Positions 1-12,989 of a stretch of 53,500 nucleotides of DNA are shown piece by piece. Source of the DNA: Adiantum capillus-veneris (Eukaryota > Streptophyta > Polypodiopsida > Polypodiales > Pteridaceae); the NCBI GenBank assembly GCA_014529385.2, contig CM043962.1:89300180-89353679 (forward strand), given 5' to 3'. A program made the position numbers and the translations under genes. The number at the start of each line of letters is the position of its first letter. The first letter of the stretch is position 1. The notes beneath the pieces are model-generated. The model saw only the letters and a list, made by a program, of their open reading frames with translations. It was not told the DNA's origin and searched no databases.

Positions 1-638
1 AGACAATAGGCAAGCCGCCAAGAAAGCCCTCAAATCTCTCTTTACTCAAACACAAACACCACGCAAAAGACAAGACTAAGTGAAGGACTCAGGGCCATCC
101 TCACCTTATAGAGTATTCCATTAGTGGAGGGAGTGATGAGGAGACCTGCGTGTATGATTCCATTTAAATTTTTATCGACTCCCAAAGTGCTTGGCTACAA
201 TCGGCAGCCGCCATGACCCTCTACATAGGGAATAGAGTGGGAGAGAAGAGGGGAGAAAAATATCATCATACTACGTGCAGGTGCGCAGAGCTCATTTGGC
301 AGCAGGGTCGTGAGGTAGAGAGGGTGAGAGGACAAGCGTGAACAAAATACTCGATGTGTACTACAATTATTTAATACAGCTAAAACTATATCTCAGAAAT
401 GAATGCCAGATACCCTATTTTGGGATAGTGTCCCATATTTTAGGTATGCCAAAAAACATAATCTTTGAGAGGCCAAAAAACTTATCAAAAGTGGTGTAGG
501 AGGGATCAGTCCGGGGGGGGGGATGCTGTTTTGAGGGGTTGCAGGGATTTTTTATATATAAAAAATTCCAATCCTAAAAGAAACTTGGTCTAGAGTCAGC
601 CTTTGTACTAGGTTAGTATTAGCTGTATAAGTACTTAG
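1..638. other. Unassigned left flank
   Basis: I see no coding region or recognisable repeat here beyond short A/T and G runs (a run of about 9 G near 515). It is the left flank of the copia insertion. Confidence 0.5.
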
Positions 639-664
639 GTGTGTGTGTGTGTGTGTGTGTGTGT
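639..664. repeat. (GT)n microsatellite, left flank of copia copy 1
   Basis: About 13 GT repeats run directly into the copia 3' LTR end. A second GT tract lies just past the other LTR (5707-5724), so the element appears to have inserted into a GT microsatellite and split it. Confidence 0.85.
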
Positions 665-1348
665 TTTAGAAAATAGGACGTAGCTAAGTAGATAATTGAG
701 TAGATTACTTCATGGAGAGAAATAACTTTCACACTAGAAATTATAGAGTAGAGAGAGAGAGAGAGAGACCACCAACGATATACGTGGTTCACCCAATGTG
801 GGTTACGTCCACGGGAAAGCAGCCACTCAATGGATTTAGTACTTCCAACAAGAAGTAAGTTACAAGGGGATTATACCCTTTTGGATCTGCCGCCTTGCTT
901 CACTCTCACCACCTCACATCAACTTCACAATGCACCACAATCCATTTTTGTGTGTAGAAGAGGCCTCCTTTTATAGGCCAAAAGGGTTGCCCTCTCTAAT
1001 GAGAGGCAGCCGTGTGTAGCCGCCCTTGTGTTGACAAGTCCAAATCGGACCCTCCAATCTGCCCATGTGTGGCCGTCCTTGAGAAGACAAGTCCGAATTC
1101 GGCCACCGGCTATCGGCCAACCGACCGGTCGTTTTCCACCACTTTTCGACCGTGGTCTGGTCATAATATTCCGGCAAAAAGGAATATTTCGACAAAACGT
1201 GAAGATTTTGGTTTCTGACGAGTGATTTTTGTTTTTGAAGAGTGATTTTTCTTCACGCACGATGGCTTTCTCCTCATAATGAGGCCTTACAAATGTGCGT
1301 TTTTAACACAAAAAATTACAAGGGGTAAATCATCCCCCATACTTAACA
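662..1348 (-). repeat. Copia copy 1, 3' LTR
   Basis: It matches the 5' LTR at 5007-5704 along its length. The inner edge at 1348 follows the TG...CA rule and is preceded, in element sense, by a purine-rich stretch with AAGTGGGA as candidate polypurine tract (1349-1363). A TATAAAAG box lies at 968-975 on the minus strand. This LTR lacks about 40 bp near 1095-1110 that the 5' LTR has, and the two differ at several percent of sites by eye, which indicates age. Confidence 0.9.
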
Positions 1349-1389
1349 ATGTCCCACTTGGAGATTGATCTCAAAACCAAACCTGTGAC

Positions 1390-3302
1390 TGCTTTCCATC
1401 ATGGCTTCTTATCATCGAATGTCGATTGAAGATGAGCAAAAGCTCAACTTCTCCTTGTTGACCACCTTTCTAAACATGTCTGCAGGATTTTAACTTGTAT
1501 GCACATTTCCTAGCTTTAGCTTACCCTCTTCCAAAAGAGTGTGTATGAAGTGATATCTCACCTCAATGTGCTTTGTACTTCAATGAAATGCTGAGTTCTT
1601 TGCAAGATGGGTAGCACTTTAGCTATCACTGTACAAGACACAATTGTCTGGTTTGAATCCAAGCTCTTCCAAGAATCTGTAAAGCCACAACATTTCTTTG
1701 CTTGCCTCCGTCATTGCTACATACTCTTCTTCCATGGTAGAAAATGAGACCACTTTCTGTAGCTTTGAAGCCCAACTTATGGTTGTGCCTCCAATTGTGA
1801 ATACATAGCTAGTAGTGCTCCTTCGAGTATCTTTGTCAATTGCCATATCTGCATCAGCATACCCTTGCAAGAAAATATAAGTGCCTCCAAAATACAAAGC
1901 ATTTTTTGTTGTCCCTTTTAGATACCTAAGTATCCACTTCACAGCTTGACAGTGCTCTTTACATGAGTTGTCCATGAACCTACTTACAACTCCCACTGCA
2001 TGTGCAATGTCTGGCCTTGTCCAGACCATAGCATACATAAGAGAACCTACCGCTGCAGCATATGGAACTTTAGACATATAGGCTATCTCCTCTTGTGTCT
2101 TTGGACACGTATCCTTGGTTAGTTTAAAGTGACCAGCCAAAGGTGTAGAAACCGTTTTTGCATTTTTCATTGCAAACCTTTCTAGTACCTTCTTGATGTA
2201 ATCCTCTTGAGATAGCTTTATTGACTTCTTCGTCCTATCGCTTGGTATCTTCATACCAAGTATCCTCTTTGCAACACCTAAATCTTTCATTGAAAAAGAT
2301 TTAGACAGCTCCTCTTTCATGTCTTTGATGTCCTTCATGTTAGCATTGCAATCAGCATATCATCAACATATAACATTAGGATGACAAACTTTCCATCTCC
2401 CAAATTCTTTGTGTAGATGCAGTGATTTGAGTTGCATCTTGTGAATCCATGATCCAACATCCATCGATCGAACTTCAAGTACTATTGTCTTGATGCTTGC
2501 TTTAAACTATACAAGCTTTTCTTCAATCTGCAAAGCATTTTCTCCTTACCTTTTACTTCATACCCCTTTCGTTGAAGCATGTAAATTTCCTCCTCTAAGT
2601 CACCGTGAGGAAATGTTGTATTTACATCCATTTTCTCAAGATCTAAATCTTGAGTAGCCACAAGGCTTAAGACAAGCATAATTGAGTTCATTTTTACAAC
2701 AGGGGAAAATATTATATTGAAATCAATACCTGTCTTTTGAGAAAACCCTTTTACCACAAGCCTCGACTTGTAACTTTTCTTCCCACCTTCTTCTTCCTTC
2801 AACTTATACACCCATTTGTTTTTAAGTGCCCACTTACCTTTAGGCAACTCAACCAACTCTCATGTTTGGTTGTGATGTAATGAGTCCATCTCCACTTGCA
2901 TGCTCTTCATCCATTCTTCTTTGGATTCGTGATGCATAGCTTCTTCGTATGATTGTAGCTCTTTAGAATCTGAGATCAAGAGATGGTTGAAGGATGAAAC
3001 GAACCTTTCTGGAGGTCTACTTGCTCTTGTAGATCTTCGGGGAATAGGTTGAGGCTCTTCATTTGGTTGACTTTGTAGCACATTGTCACCGTTTGCAGTC
3101 CTTGAGTCTTCACCGTCCTCAAGCTCCATGTTCTCATCACTTGTTTCTTTTGTTTGTTTTCTTTCCAAGTAATCTTTGTACATATTTTGTTCGTTAAAAA
3201 TTACATCCCTACTCCTAAAGATTTTACCATCTTTAGGATTCTATATGCGATACCCAAAGTCACTTTCTCCATAGCCAATAAAGAAACACTTTTTGGACTT
3301 TG
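1390..3302 (-). pseudogene. pol (RT-RH): Copia reverse transcriptase and RNase H (broken)
   Basis: Reading minus from 3302: the end of integrase and a linker rich in Glu/Pro/Arg (3183-2860), RT fingers and palm (2856-2482, with KWALKNKWVYKLK and RLVVKGFSQ), the YVDD catalytic motif near 2357-2370, then RNase H (2338-1619, with YADADMA, STMEEEYVA and LYSDS). Breaks include a TAG in place of Trp after KQASRQ at about 2481, a frame change just after YVDD near 2340, and a TAA right after LYSDS at about 1616-1618. Copy 2 shares the frame change after YVDD but keeps a Gln codon at the last site, so that stop is private to this copy. RNase H remains can be read down to about 1400. Confidence 0.9.
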
Positions 3303-4067
3303 CATCTAGCTTTGACATTAGGCTCCATTGTCGAATCTGAGGCATTTAATTTTACTGCATGTTTCATTCTCCACAAAGGCTTTCCACCTTTGAAATATGA
3401 AAAACACATCGAATATATTCTTCATTACATAAACCCATGTTTTTCTAGTCACATCATTTATGAATGTTACATAGTACAATGAGCCACCAAGTGATGGTGT
3501 ACTTGCAGGATCCCAAACATTAGAATGAACCAACTCAAGTTTTTTAATTTTTCTTTCATTTTCTAATTTTTAAAATTTTATCCTCTTTTGTTTTTCATAA
3601 ACACAATCTTCACAGAACTCTAAGTACACTTCTTTCAAACCTGGTAGAATCTTCTTTGTTTGAAGGATTTTCATTCCTTTGGCACTCATATGCCCAAGCC
3701 GATAGTGCCACACCGCACTGTCAACTTGTGTAGTTATTGCATAAGTAAAGTGTACCAACTTTTTCTCCTTTGGTAACCACCAAAGATTCCTTTGAGATCT
3801 TCCACCGTTTGTTTCCGAATGCAATGTTGTGACCTTCATAGTCCCACTGTCTTGTAGAGATTAAATCTTGCAAAGAGAAGGAATATGCCTAGCATCTTTA
3901 AGATTCCATTCATTTCCGTTAGCAGTTTTGACATGAACTATACCTTTACCGACAATTTCACAAGCTTCAGCATCTCCCAAGTATACATACCCAAAATTAC
4001 CTTTGGTGTAATGTTGGAAATGTTGCATGTGTGGTGTCGTATGGAATGAAGCCCAGGCATCTACTAT
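3303..4067 (-). pseudogene. pol (PR-IN): Copia protease and integrase (broken, internally deleted)
   Basis: The protease active site, normally D-[ST]-G, reads D-A-W near 4050-4058. The integrase zinc finger is visible (HYRLGH, then CEDC near 3610-3600). In the core, the first catalytic Asp reads Asn (HSNVW, near 3530) and the second lies in LRFDNG near 3325. Right after it the sequence jumps to the post-integrase motif KLDAKSKKCFF, so the rest of the core, including the third catalytic residue, is missing. Copy 2 has the same deletion junction. A frame break lies near 3560-3570 and another near 3850. The enzyme cannot be active. Confidence 0.85.
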
Positions 4068-4933
4068 CTAGGAATTAGACACATGATTGTCTAATGAGAA
4101 AATTAGAGCATCTTGCTCTACTTTACGTGTCACATTGGCCTTTGATGTTGGCCTGTTGTCTTGAGACTCCGACTCTTGCTTCTTCTTTGACCAACAATCC
4201 TTCTTGATGTGGCCTTTCTTGTCGTAGTTCCAATATTCAAGAACTGACTTTGTGCGTGACTTGCTCTGCCTTGAGCGATCACGATCGTTTTGGTTTTTGA
4301 ACCTCTCCTTAGGCCTTCCTCTTGTTTCCACTGACAATGTAGCACTTGATGATTCTCCTGTGCTTCTCCTTCGCATTTCCTCGCTTAGGAGAACACCCAC
4401 AATATCATCAAACTTAAGAGTATTTGTGCCAGAAATAGAGTTACTTACAGCCATCACAAGGTTGTCCCAACTATTTGGTAGAGACGATAATATAAGGAGA
4501 GCCCGCACTTCGTCATCAAAATTGATTTTCACCGCTCGAAGTTGACTTATATAGGTGTTAAAGTCATTTAGGTGTTCTCGAACTGAACCATTCTCTGTCA
4601 TCTTTAGATTGAACAAGCGCTTCATGAGAAATACCTTATTGGATGCCGATGGTTTCTCATAGAGGCCGTCAAGTGACTTGATCAAGTCCTCCGTGGTCTT
4701 CATCTCCAAAACATTGAAGGCCACCATTGACACCAAGCTTAACCGGATTGTTTCCAAGGACTTTTGGTCAAGGACAATCCATGCTTCATCTGCCATCGTT
4801 GCGGGCTTCTTTGCAAGACCGCCTAGTGGCAAATAGAGGTCCTTCTAGTAGAGATAGTCTTCAATTGCATCTTCCAATGTTGATAGTTTTTGACGTTGAA
4901 CTTCTCGATCTTGAGCTTCCCTTCCTCCGCCAT
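4068..4933 (-). pseudogene. gag: Copia gag (broken)
   Basis: The start is the ATG at 4933-4931 (MAEEGKLK). A one-base deletion near 4868, relative to copy 2, shifts the frame, and a TAG at 4847-4845 stops it. The downstream frame is open from 4832 to 4071 (about 254 codons) and holds the UBN2-like capsid region. The zinc knuckle near 4230-4190 keeps GHIKKDC, but the first two Cys are Tyr (YWNY), so it could not bind zinc normally. The frame ends at a TAG (4070-4068) in place of the Trp expected before the protease active site. Copy 2 has the same TAG at both places. Confidence 0.9.
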
Positions 4934-4992
4934 CACTACCACTCAATTCAAGGAATCGTTTCCTTGAGATATTTTTGTTACAAGAAAACCTT

Positions 4993-5004
4993 GCTCTGAT
5001 ACCA
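4993..5004 (-). other. Copia copy 1 primer-binding site
   Basis: In element sense it reads TGGTATCAGAGC, the sequence complementary to the 3' end of plant initiator tRNA-Met, two bases downstream of the 5' LTR end. This fixes the strand and the LTR edge. Confidence 0.93.
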
Positions 5005-5006
5005 AC

Positions 5007-5704
5007 TGTTAGGAAGTAGGACGTAGCTAAGTAGATAATTAAGTAGATTACTTAATGGAGAGAGATAATTTTCACACACGAGAGATTATAAAGTAGAGAG
5101 AGAGAGACCACACACGATATACATGGTTCACCCAATGTGGGCTACGTCCACGCGAAAGCAGCCACTCAATGGCTTTAGTAATTCAAACAAGAAGGAAGGT
5201 ACAAAGGGATTATACCCTCTTGGAGCTCCCGCCTTGCTTCACTCTCACCACCTCACATCAACTTCACAATGCTTCACAATCTGTTTTTGTGTGTAAAAGA
5301 GGCCTCCTTTTATAGGCCAAAAGGGTTGCCCTCTCTCATGAGAGGCATCTGTGTGTAGCCGCCCTTGTGTTGACAAGTCCAAATCGGACCCTCCAATCCA
5401 CCCATGTGTGGCCCCCCTTGAGAAGACAAGTCCGCTTTTGAGTTCGGCCACCGTCCATTGAATTCGTCTATCGGCCAGCGAGACCCACAGGCCAACCGAC
5501 CGATCGTTTTCCAACCACTTTTTGGCCATCGTCCAGCCATATTATTCCGGCGAAAAGAAATATTTCGGCGAAGTGTGAAAATTTTGGTTTTTGGCGAGTG
5601 TTTTTTCTTCACACACGATGGCTTCTCCTCATAATGGGGGCCTTACAAATGTGCATTTTTAACACAAAAAATTACAAGGGGTAAATTAGGCTCCATACTT
5701 AACT
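5007..5704 (-). repeat. Copia copy 1, 5' LTR
   Basis: An LTR of about 697 bp, ending in CTAACA next to the primer-binding site. The outer edge near 5704 is degenerate, with the expected final CA lost, and runs into a CT/GT tract. It contains a short AG repeat (5095-5107) and a TATA box. Confidence 0.9.
5307..5314 (-). promoter_or_regulatory. TATA box in copia 5' LTR
   Basis: It reads TATAAAAG on the minus strand, inside the short inverted repeat AGGCC...GGCCT. The same box is at 968-975 in the 3' LTR and at 27010-27017 in copy 2. It is the likely core promoter of the element. Confidence 0.65.
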
Positions 5705-5706
5705 CT

Positions 5707-6888
<1,182 letters not shown>

Positions 6889-8917
6889 TCATAGAGATCT
6901 CAAATTGCCATGATTTTCTTGGCCGCAGTAATGCGCGGGTCACATACTAATACATATTATGCACATAGATTAATCTCCCTAATTTATCCTAATTTTGCTG
7001 TATAAATCCAATTATTCTGACACCTACAAACTCTCTTTGTCTACAAGAGCACTAGTTCTTGCTATATAAATCCATTTATTTTGACATAGGTACAAACTCT
7101 CTTCAAGAGCACTAGACACACGGTCAACATTTTCTCTTTATATCATAGTTTTCTTCGTAAGAATCATTGTTTTCTTTAATGTATTTCTTTTTTTAATGCA
7201 ATTCATGTGAATCTTGTTGCTATGAGATCTCACATGTTTGAACCCCTTTCTTCAAGCCATCCACCAAATCAGCTTTCTAAAGAGCAAGGTGGGCATTGGG
7301 GTGGCATGTTGGTGGTCTTTGTAGAGGCCATCAAGATATTTTTCTAGCTCCTCCTTGCTAGAAAGAGTATCCAATTTTTATCAAGATGAAAATTATTGAA
7401 CCATTCATGAAGGTGTGTATCAAGAGAGAGTGAGCAAGAGAGTGTTGTTTGGTGTGGGGGGGGGGGGGGGGGGGGTTTGCAAAGAATTTTATGTGCGCAA
7501 AGAGAATCACGTGTGGGTTAGAATTCAATTCCACATATATTTTTACCTTTACTTTGATTATCAAGATAAAAAAGAGAGAGAGTTTGAAGCTCTTAGAAAA
7601 GAGGTTTGATGCCATTGCATCACAAAGAAGTAAACCCGAGCTCCATGTAGTGTTTGTGAAAGGTTTGCCTCAACTTAGCCGGTTGAAAATAGAGATTAGC
7701 CGGTTGCAAACCATAGCAAAGGGAAGAAAATCCCACGAAATATACAAGAAAATAGTTAAAAATCTTGCAAATTTGAAAAATTCTACTAGAGTTTCCCGTT
7801 TGCATCTTGACAAGGAGGAAACCGGGCCATTTATTAAAAAAGACTTTCTCAAACACTGCCTCCATGTGTAATTCTGCCTTGTTTTAATATATCTTAAGTT
7901 TCTTTTTGTGAGTATTGCTAAAAGAAAACAAGATGAAAGTTCACTATGACCTACATAAGGCTATGAGAAAAATTTAACAATAAAAGTTTTCTTAGTGAGA
8001 GAAACCAAGAAAATGATATTAATTATAAGAAAATATTATCGTTTTTGAAAAAGGTGTAACAATAGACTATCTAAAATACAATATATTCTAAAAACATAAA
8101 AAATCATGTCTTGAAAGCCACTTGGAAGCATCGTAGCAAATTGAGGGGGAAAAAAAAGGTGGAAGAGAAAGAGAAACATTGCATGTGACCCAATATTCAA
8201 TGGTCATCTTTAAAGTGAGAGTACCAAAATGTCCACCTCTTAGAAAGACCTAAAAGAAATATTTAAAAAGAATTTTTTTTTCTATGTGACACTAATCCGT
8301 AAGCTTTATCCAATGGTCCACAATTGCACCAAAAAACCAACACGTTACTAAGGACTCCTTATGGAGTCCAAAAACAGGTTTCATGAGTTGACTATGTAGA
8401 AGGGTCACTCTTGAGACAAAGGGTCCTTTTATAGTGGAAAGCATGATTCAATGAAATTAAGCAAGATCATTTTAAAACTACTATATTTTCCTTTTTAGGA
8501 AAGCTTATGAAATGTTTTCCATAAAGTGGGATAACAGTGTCTAAAAATTCAACAATAGCAACATATAATAAATGACTTAACCCACAAATCCAAAATATCT
8601 CAATCAAGAATCATCTTACATAAAAAGAAGAAAAATTGTGTACATATCACAAAAACATTTTATTTAAAGACAAGGCATATCAAATATTGTTCACATTGTA
8701 CTCTTTAAAGATCTTTGAAAGGACAGACAATCCCCTTTCAACAAGCTATATGATAAAAGTTCTTTAATCGTGGAGAAAAGAAGAATTCGGACGAGTAGAG
8801 CCAAGCATCTCTAGCAGTCATGACCTTTTGCAACGAGTAAAGGTGTGTGGGTAATAGCTTGCAGTTACTTAGCACTGTGTAAGCCTTTTGATGTCTCAAA
8901 TGGTCCCTCAAAGTTAT
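6889..8917. other. Unassigned AT-rich region with a poly-G run
   Basis: I see no recognisable gene. A run of 20 G lies at 7456-7475. An open frame at 7449-7871 (140 codons) starts in the G run and matches nothing I recognise. The segments 6990-7030 and 7055-7110 share similar phrases, suggesting a small local duplication. Confidence 0.5.
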
Positions 8918-10400
8918 TTAGCCTTGACGTGATATATTTTGAGAAGCATTATATTTAAATTTCCAATTAATCGAACCCACAAACAATGGTCTTCCCACCC
9001 TTGATTCTCCTTCGCTACTACCTCCTTGCTTCTCCAGCCCTTCCATCTGGGTTTTCATTTCTCTGGTGGCCTGTGCTGCCGGAGCTGTAGTACCATTAGA
9101 CTTCAAAGGGCAATCCTTGGCAAAGTGTCCAAAGTTGAGCGGAATTGTAACAAGCCCAGCTCCGACATTGATTACCATGCTCTTAGGTGGCGTTTTAGAC
9201 ACATCCCAGCCTATACAAACCCTGTTTGAGGTTCTGTCAAACCCTCTCTTGCTAGGTATAAATAAGGGAGTGCCTAGTTGACTAGCGAGCATCCTGAAAT
9301 TATCCCATAGCCAGCTAGAAAGACCCACAAACTCAACCCAGACTGGATGAAACCCTTGTAGAGAATCAGCTGAGCCAAACACTGGCTCCCAAGGCACCAC
9401 ACAGACCGTAGTCCTATTAAATACTAGGGGCCCTTTGTCGAGGATCTTTTCCACATCGGAGGCCTCTTTGAATCTCACTGAACAAAACCCTTTAGCTAGG
9501 TAAAAAGTACTTTCAACTCCTCCTCCGTGATCAACAATTTGAGGGACCTGAAGCCATTGAATCATCTCAAACTGTTCGGAATTCTTCCTTTGAACCCAAA
9601 AACCAACGTTAGCTGAGCTTGCCTTGCTTGCTGATCGTAATAGCCTCGACACCCTCCACCTGCTGTGGTAAAGACTTTCTTAAAGCAGCATTGGCCCGAT
9701 CTGCCAACCCGTCTTCAACCAGCCCATTGTGATCTGTTTGGGAGCACGTTCTTTTGTTGTTGTTAGGGCCGGCTTCAATCATTTTGTTGACTTCCATGAG
9801 CTCTTGCTGAAGTCTAGCTCTTGTATTGTATAATTTTTTGATATCCCCTTCCCCCGACATCCCTTTTGATGAGCCTTTTTCAGAATCCTTATAGTTAGGC
9901 CCCTTGAGTATGCTAGCAAACGAGATGCCTGGCATGCAAGCTGCAGATGAAGATGCAGTTGCCGCTTTATTCCCGTTCATACAGATGGGACCGTGAGGGA
10001 CCCCGCCTTTGAGGGTTTTTACCTCAAATTTGAACCCTTGAGCTGAGGCCATTTTCTCCCTTGTTTCCTCCAAGGGAACTTTTTCGATCGAGACAGTTTT
10101 GTCCTTTTTCGTGGGTGAAGCTTTTGGCAAATTGGGGCCCGACATTGTCGCATCATCCAGTGGTCTCAAGACGGAGCCGTCGCCTTCATCCATCGGCATG
10201 GCTAGCTCCATCTCGGGTATTTTACCCGTCGCTAGCATCTTTGAAAATTTGACAATCTCAGGTTCCATTGTCGAGGGATTTGGTTAACCGCCAGAGCCTA
10301 GGAGCAACCAGGCTTTAAAGCCTTTAAGCGAAAAACCAGGCCTTTAATAACTTAATAATTCCAATCAAAGGCTTTGGTATGGCAAAGGCTAAATGAGCAC
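8918..10400 (-). pseudogene. L1-type LINE ORF1, 5' part (LINE B)
   Basis: ORF1 starts at the ATG at 10268 (MEPEIVKF). The first frame (10268-9609) covers an acidic N-terminus, a Ser/Lys-rich middle and a short coiled-coil-like stretch (LYNTRARLQQELMEVNKMIE). A frameshift near 9640 leads to the second frame (9652-8918), with a DUF4283 domain (WLQVPQ... VWVEFVGLSSWLW...) and a zinc-knuckle remnant. The knuckle has lost 13 residues, leaving NFGHFAKDC near 9128. Similarity to the other ORF1 copies stops at about 9005; what follows is of unknown origin. DUF4283 plus CCHC is the usual ORF1 layout of plant L1 elements and is thought to bind the element RNA. Confidence 0.85.
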
Positions 10401-10504
10401 AGACGATTATTTTGAAAGGATAAGCAACGATTATTAACTTGGTTACAAGCAAAAATTATTAACTAGATTATTAAGCAACGATTATTAAAGCTAAGGCAAC
10501 AGGA

Positions 10505-12989
10505 TTCAGCGCAGAGCTTCGTGTTGTTTTTCCATAAAAACCTTTTCACTGGTTTTAAGAACTCTTTCTAGTGACACTTAGCATCTTGAGAAGCTGGCTA
10601 GTGAAGGCAATATAAGGAAGCATAAAAGCATTTATCACTTTTATGTGACTTGGGAATGGGAGTAGAGCATACTCCCACATACTCATTTTTGTTTTGATTT
10701 TTCAAGCACCCACTCAAATCTTTGCTTGTGAGTTATGTCCACCCCCAAGGGGGCTCCCAGATGTCTGAAGATACTCCCTTTTGTGACAATCTCCCTCGAC
10801 TAGACAAAAGGATCAAATGAATCATTTTTCGATAGGGAGATTAGCCTTGACTTCTTTATATTACACTGGGACCCCGAAGCTACTGAGAATATTTGTACAA
10901 TCTCTAGAGCTTTTCTCATGACCTGGGGGCACATCTTCAAAAAGTGGAGGGAATCATCTGCAAAAAAAATTTGCTAGGAGTTGGCAGTTTACTGGCAAAA
11001 CCAAGCCATGCAGCTCCCCTCGTTCCACACTAGCTTCGAGCTTCGTAATTAAAGGATGTGAACGTATGGTGAACATAAGGGGGGCCAGAGGGCATCCCTG
11101 CTTGATAGACCTTTTGACCTCAAAAGAGCCCACAATGCTATCGTTGAATAGGAGCTCTAACTGGCTTCCAGCTCCCAGTACACTTACCAGACGACAAAGG
11201 CGCGACCCAAAGCCCAAAGCTTCCATGACGGCTTCTATATATGTCCATATTATTGTGTCATAAGCCTTACCCAGATCCAACTGTAACAGTACACACTCTT
11301 GCTTTATGACAGTTGCATACTCGATCCCCACCATTGCTGCCAAGATGTTATCGTAAATGGACCTTCCTTGATGAACCCATGCTGATGGGGAGAGATGATC
11401 TTGGTTAGTAAGGGGGCTAGTCTGAGGGCTACAACTTTAGCAATAATTTTGTAGGCCACGGAAATCATCGCTATAGGGCGCCAATGTTTCAATTGAGAAC
11501 AACAGATCTATTTGGGGATGGGTTTGATAAGCCCTCTCTTTACACTTGTCTCCAATGACCCTTCAATCATGGCTTTATTGGCCAACCTTGTGATTGGGAC
11601 CTTGAGATCACCCCAGAATTCTCTATAGAATTCCACCGTCATGCCATCCCAAGCAAGGGACTTTTCCTTGCTAAGGGCTTGCAATGCTAGTGAACATTCG
11701 TCTTTGGAAAATTCCCTTTCTAATAAATCAGCTTCTGAGTGGGGAATCTTCTTCTTGACACTCTGAAGTAAGGACCCTCTGGCTTCTTCCACTTCTTGGG
11801 ACTGGATCTCTGGCCGTCCAATGATCTGACTAAGATAGCTCAGCATCAGGCCATCCATCTCATCCTAGTTGAAGGTCAGTCTCCCTGGAGAGAAGCCTTG
11901 CCTTTTTGATATCTTCTAACTGCTCATCAACAAGGTTAGATTTGGCTTCGAGCCATGTTTGTGCTCATCCTCAGTAGCCAGCCCCTTGGCTTTTTTGGAA
12001 GTAAGCAATTGTACCTCCGTTGTGCCTCGTAGAAGGTGTGCCTCCCTAACTTTCTTGATTCTAGGGCCCGAGGTTTTGACTGCTTTCTAGATGCTCCGAG
12101 CAAAGAGGTCCCACGCATTGTGTTTGTTGAGGTTGACATCTTTTTTGAGCTTACCTAGTGCTTTCTTGGTTAGATTCCTGAAAAGAGGGTCTTTGAATAG
12201 GTGTGCCCTTGTTACTAACAGTTTTTTTCCACCTCTTGGGGTCTGCTCCTCACCTCTATTCTTCTTAAAATGAATGCACAGAGATATGTGATCCTAAAGG
12301 CTTTTTGTTGGAACTAACTTCATCTCCATCAACGATGGAATCCAGTCAGTTTGGTGTGAGCAATAGCATCTGTCCAACCTGGAGGCAGTGCGGGCATACT
12401 AGAGGCTTGTGTATGTGAACCTAGGCATGCTGTTCCATGGGCCGATTTCCCATAAGTCGATCATCGCCCATTTTTTGCAAAAACTTTGCAATTTAGACCT
12501 TTCCGACCCAGCCAGCATACTGGAGGATCCTGTTTTATCCCTGCTCTTTTCTACCATATTGAAGTCGCCAACCAATAACCACTCACCTTCAATAGGAGTA
12601 TCTCTAAGATGCATCCAAAGTTTGGCTCTGTCTTTTGCATTGCAAGGGCCGTACACATTCACAATGGTGAAGGGATGCCCTTACCATCTGATTCTAATCC
12701 CCAGGATTCTGTCGGATGGGTGGTTTAGAATCAACTTTGGCTCCAATTCTCTGTCCACAATGCTGAGGAAGCCACTGAAACCATTACTTCCTTCTCCATA
12801 GAATATTAGTTTCTTTCCTAGCGCCTGATTTCTCTTGCTATGGGCATCTAAGTGGTGTTCTTGGATAGCCCAGCAGTTGACTGCCTTCTCCTTTTTAATT
12901 TCCTCCCAGAATAGAGCACTCTTCTTACGGGTTTTCAACCCCTTTACGTTCCAAGATGGGATAGATTCCATCATTAGTGAAGGGTTCAT
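10505..12989 (-). pseudogene. LINE ORF2: endonuclease and reverse transcriptase (LINE A, broken)
   Basis: It starts at the ATG at 12989. The AP-type endonuclease runs 12989-12399 (WNVKGL, QEHHLDA, VGDFNMV), with an in-frame TAA near 12680. A linker and RT N-terminus follow at 12139-11304, with stops. RT palm motifs lie at 11343-10954: LDLGKAYD (motif A) and KQGCPLAP (motif B). FADDS, the YxDD-type motif, is read only after a frameshift caused by an extra T in a T run near 10966-10973. The thumb and connection region continues to about 10505. No 3' UTR or poly-A tail is attached, so the element is truncated at its 3' end. Confidence 0.88.
12986..12989 (-). promoter_or_regulatory. ATGA overlap between LINE ORF1 stop and ORF2 start
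   Basis: The TGA of ORF1 and the ATG of ORF2 share two bases. The plus-strand copy shows the same arrangement at about 23015-23018. Such overlaps suit translation of ORF2 by termination and restart. Confidence 0.6.

Larger units (their letters stand above)
662..5704 (-). mobile_element. Ty1/copia LTR retrotransposon, copy 1 (defective)
   Basis: An element of about 5.0 kb on the minus strand, with LTRs at both ends (662-1348 and 5007-5704), a tRNA-iMet-type primer-binding site next to the 5' LTR, and gag, protease, integrase, reverse transcriptase and RNase H in the copia order. LTR edges follow the TG...CA rule on the inner sides. The flanks are both (GT)n, so a 5-bp target duplication cannot be told from the microsatellite. 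Every domain carries stops, frameshifts or lost catalytic residues, and most of the integrase core is deleted. It is therefore an old, immobile copy. Confidence 0.93.

Noticed and set aside
7415-7871. Overlapping open frames after the G20 run, up to 140 codons
   Set aside because: They start inside a homopolymer, show no family resemblance and no conserved partner in the window.
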